A stretch of 48,104 nucleotides of DNA, from assembly GCA_021464525.1 (NCBI GenBank), contig JADRCO010000147.1:1-48104 (forward strand), read 5' to 3'. The position numbers and the translations under genes were made by a program. This stretch comes from Rhizophagus sp. LPA8_4_AMF. Its lineage: Eukaryota > Glomeromycota > Glomeromycetes > Glomerales > Glomeraceae. The notes below the pieces were generated by a model. That model was not told the origin of the DNA. It made no database searches and worked only from the letters and a program-made list of their open reading frames with translations. Of the stretch, positions 33,757-44,615 are shown one piece after another (the first letter of the stretch is position 1; each line of letters begins with the position of its first letter).

Positions 33757-34869
33757 TTACGATTCGTTCACTTCAAGTATTGTTAATTCGACTCTTTCCA
33801 ATAATTTTCTACTTGCTCCTCTAACTAATTTATACATTCCCCATACAGCTTTAAGAACGCCTACTATTACAATAACGCTTATAAAAATACCCGCTAGTCC
33901 ATCATTTCGTCCTCTCCCAACACTACCTCCGGTCTGTCCGAGCCTAAAAGTATTCCATGAGGGAATTGGACCAAACCACATTATAGAAAATAATAATTGT
34001 ATAAATCCTATAATACCCACAAGCATAAACCCTAACGTGACATGAAGGTAGTCAATAGTAAATATTGTTGCTATTGTTATAGGTTCTTTAAATAATGGCT
34101 CATCATCTTCTTCAATATCATTATCATCTTCGAAATCGCCTGAAATAGGATAAAGATAAAGGAGAAATTTTGCAAGAAAACCTCCCATGAAAACACAAAA
34201 TACAAAGAATGACAATGTAACAAGGGTAAGAATAACTTATTGGACAATCCAAAATAATAACAAATTTAATTAGTGAGAATTTGCTCATTCAAAAATTATT
34301 AAATAAATTTGTAACTTTTTTCACTTACATTCATTAGTAGCAAATTTAGCTATTGTTGTTCTTCGAAACGCATATTTGTATTTACACTCATCACATTGAA
34401 AAAAACTGGATTTTTTTTGACTTCTTAATCTCCATTGATTTAAACATTCCACATGAACATACTTTTAATTAATATAATAAAATCATTTATACATTAAAAT
34501 AAATACTTAAAAAAACGTGTAAAATAAAATTATCATTATAGTTACCCTCATAGTTCCTTTACATAGACACGGTGAAATTAGGTGACCAAGACTACTTTCT
34601 TCTTCGGCTCCAGCAAAACATATACGACACATTTTATCTTCTGATACCTTATCATTACTCTCAATATTAGGTTCTTGAGGCGGTTTTTCAGATTCTGCTT
34701 CGTTTATAAATTCTTCCGCAAAATTATCATTATTTTCAGCCGAGTTTCTAAATTGCTCCCACTTATACTTCATTCCTTCATATTCTACAGAACTTGAACT
34801 CCCGTAAGAGTTTTCCTCGAATAGACCGCTCTCTGAATTACTTTTACATAAATTATTGCTACTCGTCAT
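33757..34869 (-). CDS. RING-CH (MARCH-type) membrane E3 ubiquitin ligase
   Basis: Membrane-bound ubiquitin ligase. Exons 34546-34869, 34329-34461 and 33757-34235 give 311 aa. After a Ser/Glu-rich N-terminus, a C4HC3 RING-CH finger spans about residues 81-134: C81-R-I-C84, C101-L-C103, H111-V-E-C114, C131-D-E-C134, with the typical W at 118 (L-N-Q-W). Two or three hydrophobic segments follow: V-T-L-S-F-F-V-F-C-V-F-M-G-G, H-V-T-L-G-F-M-L-V-G-I-I-G-F, and I-F-I-S-V-I-V-I-V-G-V. An acidic loop (D-D-N-D-I-E-E-D-D) separates the first two. Targets probably are membrane proteins of the endosomal or ER system; this is inferred from the family. Confidence 0.88.
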
Positions 34870-35310
34870 TTGAAAAGATCGTGTGAATCACTAGAAAAAA
34901 ACGAGAAAAATATTACTTTAGCAACTAGTTTGAAAATGAATGAATAAATAATGACACATGAAAATGATTATCACCTGATTGACTTGGGAGTTAGATTGTG
35001 ACTAAATGACGTGAATCAAGACTTGTATTAGTTCATATTATTTTATAGTAAAACTAAAGAAGAATGAGAAAATTTTCAATTTAAATGTGTGGAGAGAAAA
35101 ATTTATATTTATATTAACAAGGGCCACAAGGACCAACAAGGAGAAATTTCACAAACAAAAATTTGTACAAACAATGAATTTATTTGCATTATTTACAAAT
35201 ATGATTAATTGATTATATATATATTTATGATATTTATTTTATTTTTTCAACACTATATCCGCTTTCCTTTTATCACTTATCACCCAACCCGCTTAATTAA
35301 ATAAATTTAA
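34870..35310. other. Upstream region of the RING-CH gene
   Basis: Spacer with short A/T runs; the promoter of the RING-CH gene should lie in its left part. The right end, next to the U1-like RNA, is its 3' flank. Nothing else is recognised. Confidence 0.4.
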
Positions 35311-35313
35311 GGG

Positions 35314-35458
35314 TAATCCCGGCGAACCATGATCATAAATTGTGCGCTCGAGACACCCGTTCGGAGCAATAGCCTCTGGCGCAGTGCAATGACAGCAGCC
35401 ACCAACCGCATCTTTGCCTTCATGATAACGGAGATGCCGCGCCAGGTTAATCATAGTA
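35314..35458 (-). ncRNA. U1 snRNA-like gene with a divergent 5' arm
   Basis: A GC-richer island whose minus strand carries the U1 layout. After CCTG, helix H strand GCGC (35439-35442) pairs with GCGC (35344-35347) just before the Sm site. Stem-loop I has a perfect six-pair stem GCATCT/AGATGC (35432-35437 with 35408-35413) and, after a CC/GG pair, an 11-nt loop GTTATCATGAA that keeps the U1-70K ATCATGAAG motif. Stem-loop II carries ATTGCAC (35384-35390), the U1A site, between TGGC and GCCA. Stem-loop III is closed by GAGGC/GTCTC. The Sm site is AATTTATG (35334-35341), followed by a stem capped by TTCG (35316-35333). The 5' end lacks ACTTACCTG; it reads ATGATTAACCTG. It could be a functional variant or a pseudogene. 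The exact 5' end (35454 or 35458) is uncertain. Confidence 0.75.
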
Positions 35459-38283
35459 TTCTATATATTATGGCCTACCTTTAATGGCGCAGATTTATTC
35501 GTGTCAAAAAATTTAATTTAATTTCATATCTTCGTTATCGTAAATCTGAATATCTGATGAGTAAAAATTTATTATTCGCCATATTTGTATATGCCAACAT
35601 TAAAAGCTTGGCAATCATTATGACAAATCAAAATTTTTTATTTCAGCATGCTAGTAATTTCTGGAATTTTGAAATCATGCGGTTGTACTAAATATAAGTT
35701 TATATTTTCGATCTGATACGGTAGTCGTGATGTAAATGAAGCATCAATAGCTGAATTATCATTAAAAAAGACAACGTAGAGGTATGGGGATCATTTACAC
35801 TTTTGATAATGAGAACAAAAATTATATTTAGCTTGATTAATTATTTGTAATATTGTTTAAAACTTGTAACAAATTCATCTGTAAGATAAAGCGATAATAT
35901 ATCAAACATTTTATATCGACAAACTGTTTACAAAACTAATTTATTTAATCGGCATGATACCGAAAGTTATTAAGGCTATGTATAAATTAATTCTAGCAGG
36001 AAATTTTGAATAACTCCGAGAGGTGATTTCATTATGCGCCGCATATTAGCTGATATTTTCTGGCATCATGGATAATTGAAACGGGTATAACCGTTAAATA
36101 TAATAAAAATTTGTATTTTTGTTCAAAATTCTCTTTTAATAGATAAATAAAACTAAGTAGAATTAAGAATTGCTAAATATATAACTAAAAATTATCGTTT
36201 GATATCATACAACATGATGTATTTTTAAACAATCAATTTAAAATAAATTGTATTGACCAATAGAATTTTTATTATATTGAATTATTTCAGTTTAGAAATA
36301 TATTTATTAATGTTCCCGTGATTATTAATTAGATTTCGCGTAATTACAAAAACATAATTAAGGTTAAGCCGATAAGGTCACTCACCCGTCTTGCAGATGC
36401 GAACATTAAAAATAAAAATTACAATAATAACTGATAAACTGATAAACTTTAAATTATTATATTATTTAAAGCACAATTAATATTAAATTAGTAAAATTTG
36501 TATTAGTTTCCTATGGTTTTATTTACATTACTTATAATTATTTTCAAATATATTATAATTTAAATAAATCTAAAAGGAATTTCATTTTTCTAGTTATGAT
36601 AATAATATTTAAAATTACTATTACTATTATTTAATTTGCTTTATCATAAACAATATAAATTAATAATATTTAAAATTACTATTATTTAATTTGCTTTATC
36701 ATAAACAATATAAATTATTAAAATTGAATTATTAGTTATTAAAATAACTTTATTGTATTTCTTTTAAGCATTACAGACTGAATTATTTTAATAATATTAG
36801 TTTATTATGTATATTCCTTTAAAATTAAGATTATTAAATTCAATTCTTAATAATAGTTTTAAATAAATAAAGGTAAACATAAAAAAATAATATTATTATT
36901 ATAAAATATGAAAAATTAGTTAATTTGAATTTATAAATCAACTGCAAAGGATTTGCAAAAAATGGAAATCTGGTATAATGTTAAATAAAAGTAAAAAATT
37001 ATATGAGCTGCAGCCATTAATAATTTATTAAGTGATACATAATATATAAAACTAATATTAACCAAAAAAATTGTTGTAAAAAATAATCAACTTTACTCAT
37101 GATATATGTTTGAAAAATATTATAATAAATATTAAATAGTAGAATGGATTTATATAGCAGGTCCTTGAAATTTCTGGCATAGATTGTAAAGCCATTGGTT
37201 GGCTAAGAATGATTGTATTTCATATATAGCTACCTGCATTAGCTAAATTATCTCACCCACAATGCACAAATTAATAGGTTTAATTATGAATTACAGATGG
37301 TTTATAAGATAACTAGGTAAACGGAAATCGTTAAAAGTCTGCCGCATAATTAAATCATGGCGCAGTGGCTTGTTTAAAAATAAATAATGCGTTACAAAAA
37401 TGTGTTACAAATAAATGTATTACAAACAAAAAGGGAAATAAGCAGGGGTAGTATAATTCAAAAAAGGAAATTATAGTAACGTAAGTGGAAGGAAGGAAGG
37501 AAAAAAATATGGGTTAAACCAGTAATGTGAATTTTACTAGTTCGCTACAGTAAATAGTCCTTCACTAAAGCTCCAGACAATAATATTACTTTAGTTGATT
37601 AGTTATTTTTACTTTTATTGTATTAGACAAACTAACTGATATAATAATTTTATAAATGTGCTGTGAAAATAAAAAAAAAATGAATTTATATGAAGAGCAT
37701 TATTTTAAAAATAAAATTTTAATATTAAAAAAAAATTAACATAAATTTGCATTTAAATTATATATAAATTTTGCAATTAATCACAAATTTTAAATTAAGG
37801 TACTATCTAAGATCATATGGTTAAAACTAAGTAGTAAGCAATATAAACTTACATATATAGATAAATGTTCTACTAATAAATCATATTTAATTAATTGTTA
37901 ACAATAGGATGGGTAGCTAGTGAATATTATATATGGTTTTTCTTTATATTTCATATGTTATATAGTTTGTTTTTTTTTCGCAATACATGATATAATTTAT
38001 TAGAGTTAATGTTGTAATTACATGTAATTAAAAGCTAACTAATATTAATAATTATACCAACATCCATCATCCTTTAGGACCCCATATGTGCACTGTCGAT
38101 AGATGTGACCTCTGCATAAGTAAAAATATATAAAAGCATTCTATCTTAGAGGAACCTTCCCATAGTCAAAGAAATATGGTATCCAAAGACCTGCTATATT
38201 ACAGATAATTTACTGAACCTCCTCTAATCCCATATCATATGTTATATAGTTATAAAAATCTATTTGTTATACTAGATGATTTT
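35459..38283. other. AT-rich desert, first part
   Basis: No gene is visible. Immediately upstream of the U1-like RNA, taatatatag (minus, 35461-35470) could be a TATA-like element. Slightly GC-richer patches at 35960-36095 and 37150-37380 were checked for tRNA and snRNA features and none could be folded convincingly. A tandem duplication lies at 36601-36716. Confidence 0.45.
36601..36716. repeat. Tandem duplication of a 55-61 bp unit
   Basis: Copy one at 36601-36661 and copy two at 36662-36716 are identical (aataatatttaaaattacta ... caatataaatt) except that copy one has one more actatt hexamer. The near-identity indicates a recent duplication. Confidence 0.85.
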
Positions 38284-38360
38284 GGGTGAGTAGTGGAAAA
38301 AAGACCAATTAGACAATAGATTTTATTGTTTATTTGGTCCTTTTTTCCAGCATTCATCCT
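38284..38360. repeat. Palindromic hairpin element, copy 1
   Basis: The left arm (gtgagtagtggaaaaaagac, then caattagacaata) is nearly the reverse complement of the right arm (tattgtttatttggtc, then cttttttccagcattcat). It folds into one long hairpin of about 35 pairs with a few mismatches and a tiny loop. It is related to copy 2 at 38591-38668. It has the shape of a foldback MITE without a transposase gene. Confidence 0.75.
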
Positions 38361-38590
38361 ATTTGTGAAAAAAAAATATAAATTAAAAAAAAAATACAAA
38401 AATTAATATTAATTAAACAAAATATAATCTATTGTATAATAATATATAAAATTAAATTATTTAATAATAAAAAACATTTATACATATTAGCAGGTTTGTA
38501 TAATTACATATTATTTGACTATAATAAATTTATTATAAAATAGAAAACCCTAATTTTCTAATTAATTTACTATGATATTCAGCTAATATT

Positions 38591-38668
38591 GAGTGAGTAC
38601 TAGGAAAAAGGACCAATTAAACAATGGATTTCATTGTTTATTTAATCTCTTTTTTCAGCACTCACCCC
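38591..38668. repeat. Palindromic hairpin element, copy 2
   Basis: Same design as copy 1: left arm gagtgagtactaggaaaaag then gaccaattaaacaatgga, right arm tccattgttt-type sequence read as tcattgtttatttaatctc then ttttttcagcactcacccc. Substitutions differ from copy 1, but many keep the stem, and ends gtgagt/actcac are kept. About 230 bp separate the copies. Confidence 0.75.
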
Positions 38669-41258
38669 ATATATGATCATATAAATTTGTCAATATAATA
38701 TATAATAATATTAAAATTTAATATCTTTATTTTTAATGAATTAATTAATATATAATTCCTTAAACTATAAGGATTAAAATTAATTTTAAAAATTTTTGAA
38801 TTTTTAAGATATTTAAAGATCTAGTGATCATAGAAAGATGAAATTAGGTTTTTTAAATTCTTTTTATTAAGGTATATTTGATGGTAATAAATTCATATCT
38901 TCAAAATTGATAAATAGGAAGTTATATTAATTTATAAATTTTTAGATTTTATAAAATATCCTATCACATAATATTTATAGAAGGAAAATTTTTATTCTAT
39001 CAGATTCTTCTTGTTTAGACACATCAAATGGTAGTAATTTTATATTTCTAGGGTTACTAGATAAAAGATATTTCAATTTTTGAATTTTTTTTTCGATTTT
39101 TATTTAGAAAATACCATAAAATTTATTAAAAAATATTGGTTTATTTAATAAAATATTAAAAACATTTAAAAATGTCTTTAATTAAAAAACAAAATTACAG
39201 GTAAATTTGCCTACAAAACAATTTAAGGGATAATATAAATTTGAATTAAATTTCATATTTTAAAAAATTTTAAACAATTTATTGTATATTTCAAAAAATT
39301 AAGATTTTTATTAATGAATTTATTTATTATTCTCATTTTTTTAATTTAATTTCAAATTTATATAATTTTTAATTATTTATTCTTTATAAATACAAATACT
39401 CGTTTTTTAATATATTACTTTATACAATTTTAAAGAAAGATGAAGAATACTATAATATTTTAATAATAAATACTTTTATTAAATTAATTTTTGGAAGAAT
39501 ATCAAATAATATATACCCTTAATATTCTTCATAATAAAGTCATCAACATGCAAATTTTAATCAAGGTCTAATTATTCATACTTTTAGTATTATCCTAATA
39601 TTAAAAAAAAAACAGAGCAAATTATTTTTAAATCAATTAATTAAATTTGGTTTATCTCATAATATATAAATAATTTGAAATAACTATTAATAATTAATTG
39701 TTTTACTGTATAATAGTATAATTTGTATAAATTAAATTTAAATTATTTATATTATAAAATTGTATTTTATTACTTTGATTTTAAAAACATAATTCTCAAA
39801 GACTCAAAATTCTTATCAATAAATTATTCATATTTAATCTGACAAAATACTTTATTATACTGTAATGTGGGACTCAGAAAATAACCAATAACATGTAATC
39901 AGATGAAATCAAATATCTAACTTTAATTAATTCGCTTTCAATAATTTTTATCAAAATTTCAAATATTCGGAATAAATGAAAATCATACTAGGTTAATATT
40001 TAATTAGATAATCATATGAACTTATGAAAGTTTTTGTTCTTAGTATGCATCTTCCGTTATCAAGTTATGTAATCTGCATTTAACGTATGACGATATTTAT
40101 ATAATAGCTTATCGTTTCTTCTTAAAATAAATAACATGTTATTTTTTTTTTTTTTTCTGATAAACTTTTTATTGTAATTTGATATTGAAATCAAGCAAAT
40201 CAAAAAAAAAAAAAAAGGATATTTCGTGATTTTTATGTATAAAATGTAACGATGCATTTATTTTTACGTTAATTAATTATTTTTTTTTTTTGTAAAATAA
40301 CTTCTGAATATCATTTGTATTTCAAACATGAACACATGATACCAAAAATATGCTTGAACCAGTAGTAAAAAAAAAATATATAAGCATTAATTGATTTTAT
40401 TTTCTTTGTGGTATCAAAAAATCAAATATCGTATAATAACAGTTGAAATTCAGAACATTTTGATGCATTAATTCTAAAACGCATCAACCACTTCTTTTTT
40501 AGGTGACATATTCCCACGTATTATTTTGTACGACGAAAAAAAAAATATCATGTTGTATTTTTATTCTCAAATAACAGATAATTCTCATTTTTTATTTAAT
40601 GCATGAAAAAAGATGTTAAATCAACAAGATTTCGTGATGGTCTCACGACATTTCGTCATTTGATTAACACTTGAAATATGATTGGACAAGAATTATTCTA
40701 AACTTTTTTTGGGGTTAAAAATTTTTTAAATAAAGGATAATTAGGATAATTAACAACATTAAACTGATTAACAGGCATTTAGGCTAAAATTGCAGGCAAA
40801 ATTTTGGACCGTAAACAGCCGTTTTAGGGTTTATAGCAGAAATGATATATACTATATTTAATTTAGTTACTATTAAACATATTTATTATATTTTCATTAT
40901 AATACCTATTTATAATCTATTTTTTTTTTTTTTTTTAACAATATTCTATTTTCTTTCTTCTGAAAGAAAAACAAAAAGAAAACCTTAATAACAACAATCA
41001 AATAATATCATGTGTCGATATTTAATTTCCCTTATAAAGTTTAAACCATTATAAAAAAAATAATATTACAGATAATGTATATTATATAAATAAATATAAA
41101 CATTTATATGTGTGTACAATTTAAAAACGTGCTCGTTTACGAACATGGGTAGATTCTTTAAAAGGATAATTATTTTCGGAAGAAAGAAAATATAGATGTC
41201 CTTTTTGTCCTTTTCAATAAGATATAATTAGTAAACGTATAAAATCTAAATTGGAATA
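38669..41258. other. AT-rich desert, second part
   Basis: Over 2.5 kb of mostly A and T without coding potential, homopolymers near 40142-40156 and 40202-40216, and no recognised repeat family or RNA gene. Confidence 0.5.
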
Positions 41259-41271
41259 ATGAATCACAATA

Positions 41272-41476
41272 TTTTCTTTTACAACAATATTTTTTTACAA
41301 TATTTTTTACAATATAATTTTTTTTTTTACAATATTATTTTACAATATTTTTTTTTTACAATATTATATTTTTTTACAATATTTTTTTTACAATATTTTT
41401 TTTTTTTCCAATATTTTTTTTTTTTACAATATTTTAATATCTTTTTATTTTTTTACAATATTTTAATATTTTAATA
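41272..41476. repeat. Tandem (acaatatttttt)n repeat
   Basis: About fifteen irregular copies of a 10-17 bp unit, acaatat followed by a T-run of variable length. The unit phase is kept while the T-run length varies, as expected for slippage. The open reading frame across it (41259-41474) is only an artefact of this repeat. Confidence 0.9.
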
Positions 41477-43863
41477 TTTTTTTTTTTTTTTTTTTATTTT
41501 CAAATTGTCTTTTTTTTTTTTTTTTTTTTTTTATTTTCAAATTGTCTAATTGTCTATATACCTATATATGTGTGACAGATAAAAATATTAATGTTTTTTT
41601 TATGTACGTATTGTATGTACTTGACTGTATTCTGTAATTCTGTTCAAGTAGTCAAATAAATTTAAAATTACACAGTTGAAAACAATACTCAAAAAAAATC
41701 AAACTTTAATTTTTGATAAATATATATTTTTTTTTTTTTTCATCTATCCAAAATTCGCTGATATATAGATCACACTTATCCTAAATTGTAATTCGTTCTT
41801 TTATATTATATGGCTCAATAAGTTAAATTAATATCTATTTTTTGAATAAAAAAAAAATTAATTGTTTTTTAAGATCGGTAAAAAAAAAAAAAAAAATTAT
41901 TTTGCATCTACTATCGATCATTGTTGTTCTGGTGAAGGGGCCACAATTGGCGGGAGTAAATCATGTAAGAAAAAAAAAAAATTTTAAATATCTCTTTTAA
42001 AAAAAAAAAAAATTTATGATGCTAAAATATGCCAAAGTTTGTTTAAATAATTAAATATGCTCAAAAAAAATCATCCTACACAACAGTCTCCTGCAATTAC
42101 TCCCCCAAACAAACAAATATAAATTATAAATTTGTATATTTTAAAAAAAAAAAAAATACCATAATAAGGAAATTAAATTATTTTGAACTTCAATAAATGA
42201 AAATACTGTACGCCAAACAGGTTTTTGCCACCCCTTAACCGTATCAAAAAATTTTAGTTTTCCTTATATTAAATGTATGTATATAAAAAAAAAAAAACCG
42301 CTATAAACTACAACATTTTACTGCATTAAGGCGTTTTTAGAACCTAAGATAAATAAAGAGGATCGTTTATATTAATTTGGATATAATTTTCATTAGATTA
42401 TGAAATTATGACATTTTAACGTGTGACCATTTTATTTACAAGGAATATGAGTCATAACATATAGAGAATATTTATTTTGAGATTGATATTATGACTCATC
42501 ACATATTTAATTTATTCGGTCCATTTTTTTTTTCACGAGTTGGTCGCTTTATCGGTTAACCTCTATAACTAATCATACATTGTGGAGTGCATTTATAGCA
42601 TGAAATAGATTGGAATAGATGAATAGAAGACAATAATAATATTTTAAATAATATTAATAAATTTGGTATGTTAAAATTAATTCAGGCAGGAACATTCTAA
42701 TTAAGGTAATTATATTAGCAATTACAAAACATTTATTAAAACTAAAACGTGGCATTAAAAAAATAATCACTTGATCACATGATTAAAAATCAGGTCATCA
42801 TCGACATATTTACATTGTTTTTTTTTTGAAACCAAAATTAGCCTTTTTTATTATTGATCTTGTTTCATAAGATAAATAATAAAATGAATTTCATTTTAAC
42901 CGTATAAATGTAAAAGTATGGTATTACCCATCCTAATATGTTAATATATAATAAAAACCTGATTTTTTAATCTTTTCTTTAATAAATAATAATTTGACGA
43001 TTATAGTTTTGAAAAAGGATTGCCCAAATTTATGGGAAACCTTTGTGTAAGGGAAAAAAAAGTTTTTTTGTTTACCTTTATACATATAAAGAATCCATAA
43101 AGTATAAAGGAAAAAAAAGCGCGTATGACTCGCTCAAAATTAATATAACAAGTTTTTTGCAGGTTAATATAAATAGTACGATTCTTTTATAACGATTTAC
43201 GTAATTCTTGGTTAATAATAATTTAAATCGGTAAAAGAGAATAATAATATTATCAAAAGATTATTAAAAATTGTTTTTGTTACAATTATTGCGCCACGAA
43301 AAATAATTATCATTTTAGAAATTTGGAGTTTTATAAAATAAAATAATTTTAATCGTAATAAATTTTATTATTATTATTATTAAAAAAAAAATAACTCCCC
43401 CAAACCCCCCCACAACTCTTTTAAGATCAAAAATATACTATTATTAAAAAAAAATCTCATTTTTTTATTATAAGCATTTTTAAATATTGCTTTTTTTTTA
43501 AATATGCCGTATATATTATATATATATATAATTTTTTAAATGCTAAGGGTAAAAAAAAAGTGGGGGAGAAATCTTGAGAAATCTGACGAATAGAAAAAGA
43601 ACATAAAAAAAAAAGAAAAAGAAAAAAAAAATAGTTAAATCAATTCTATGTACAATGAATATTTTTATTTCTATGTATAATAATTATTAAAGAAAAAGGG
43701 AAATTTTTTTTTAGTAAATAAAAAATATTCATTAAAATAATGTCTTTTTTAAAATGTATAATTTCTTCGCTTTTTTTTTAAAAAAAAAAGTTCAGAGAGC
43801 TAATAAAAGTGTTGTCTCGTTTCTAATTGTTCAAATAAAGCAAATTGATTTATGTACAAATAA

Positions 43864-43910
<47 letters not shown>

Positions 43911-44139
43911 ACAAAAAAAAAACTCGCCTTTCACCAAATATGATTAAATAATAAATGGAAAAGAAAAGTTCCACTCCCAAAACCAAAAAAAAAAAAAAAA
44001 ATATTAAAAATAATGCGTTAGAAAAAAATTTTTGGATGAAATATTAAAAACAATGATGTAATGGATGAAGTTTTTTTTTTTTTTTAAGTAAAATGTGATG
44101 ATTTTTATGAAAAAGAAAAAAAAAATGAAAAAATTTTAA
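41477..44139. other. AT-rich desert, third part
   Basis: No gene. Many A and T homopolymers, including T27A21 at 43864-43911, which is a perfect palindrome. Two bZIP-type cores in opposite orientation, TGAGTCA (42448-42454) and TGACTCA (42492-42498), lie 38 bp apart. Its right end is the 3' flank of the ECL1-family gene. Confidence 0.5.
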
Positions 44140-44615
44140 TTATTGAACGTATAAAGATTTGGCCAATTTTCTATCGCGTACGTTACTAGCACTGGCACAC
44201 GCTTTTGAAGTAGTGTGCTTGTAACGAGGCATTGGACCGCGATGATAAAACAATGTTGGCTGTTGTTGAAGTGGCTGTTGAACTTTAGGAAATTGAATCG
44301 AAGCCGACTTTGGTGGAAATTTAACAGATGAAGTTCTTTCAAACTTGGTACTAATTCCAGAAGAATATTGAGTTGAAATTGATGAGTTGGAAGCCAATGA
44401 TGGATATGCACTTAAACGATCTTGAAGTTCACATTCCTTTGAACAATAAATTGCTCCCTGAATAAAAGAAATTTTAAAAAATATAAATTTTTTTTTTTTA
44501 GATTTTGTTCTCAGAGAAATCAAAAGATACACACAAAAAAACCACTCTTTCTTTTGCTAATACTTACGGGAATATTGCAATGAGAATCACACATGATGCA
44601 CCAATCTGTATCCAT
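44140..44615 (-). CDS. ECL1-family zinc-binding protein (life-span regulatory factor)
   Basis: Small proteins of this family (S. pombe Ecl1/2/3) extend chronological life span and act in zinc, sulphur or nutrient starvation responses. Two exons (44568-44615 and 44140-44457) give 121 aa. The N-terminus carries the family signature M-D-T-D-W-C-I-M-C-D-S-H-C-N-I-P then G-A-I-Y-C-S-K-E-C-E-L-Q-D, i.e. C-x2-C, C, C-x3-C followed by an aromatic-Cys-Ser pattern and an acidic helix start. The intron splits the zinc motif after N-I-P and is GT-AG in phase 0. The rest is Ser/Gln/Pro-rich and likely disordered, with a basic end. The ATG at 44615 is required to include the first C-x2-C. It stands alone in an AT desert. 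Confidence 0.78.

Noticed and set aside
36005-36095. GC-richer patch with inverted words, considered as a second snRNA
   Set aside because: No Sm site flanked by stems and no U1/U2/U4/U5/U6 core motif.
37352-37385. tRNA-like words (ggcgcagtggcttg)
   Set aside because: No acceptor stem, anticodon arm or T-loop could be paired around it.
41259-41474. 71-codon open frame rich in F, Y, N and Q
   Set aside because: It lies wholly in the (acaatatttttt)n repeat; composition follows the repeat.
43754-43951. 65-codon plus-strand frame with poly-F/K
   Set aside because: It crosses T27A21 and other homopolymers and has no conserved pattern.
44136-44411. 91-codon minus-strand frame in the ECL1-family gene
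   Set aside because: It overlaps the ECL1-family second exon in another frame; the zinc-motif frame is the real one.
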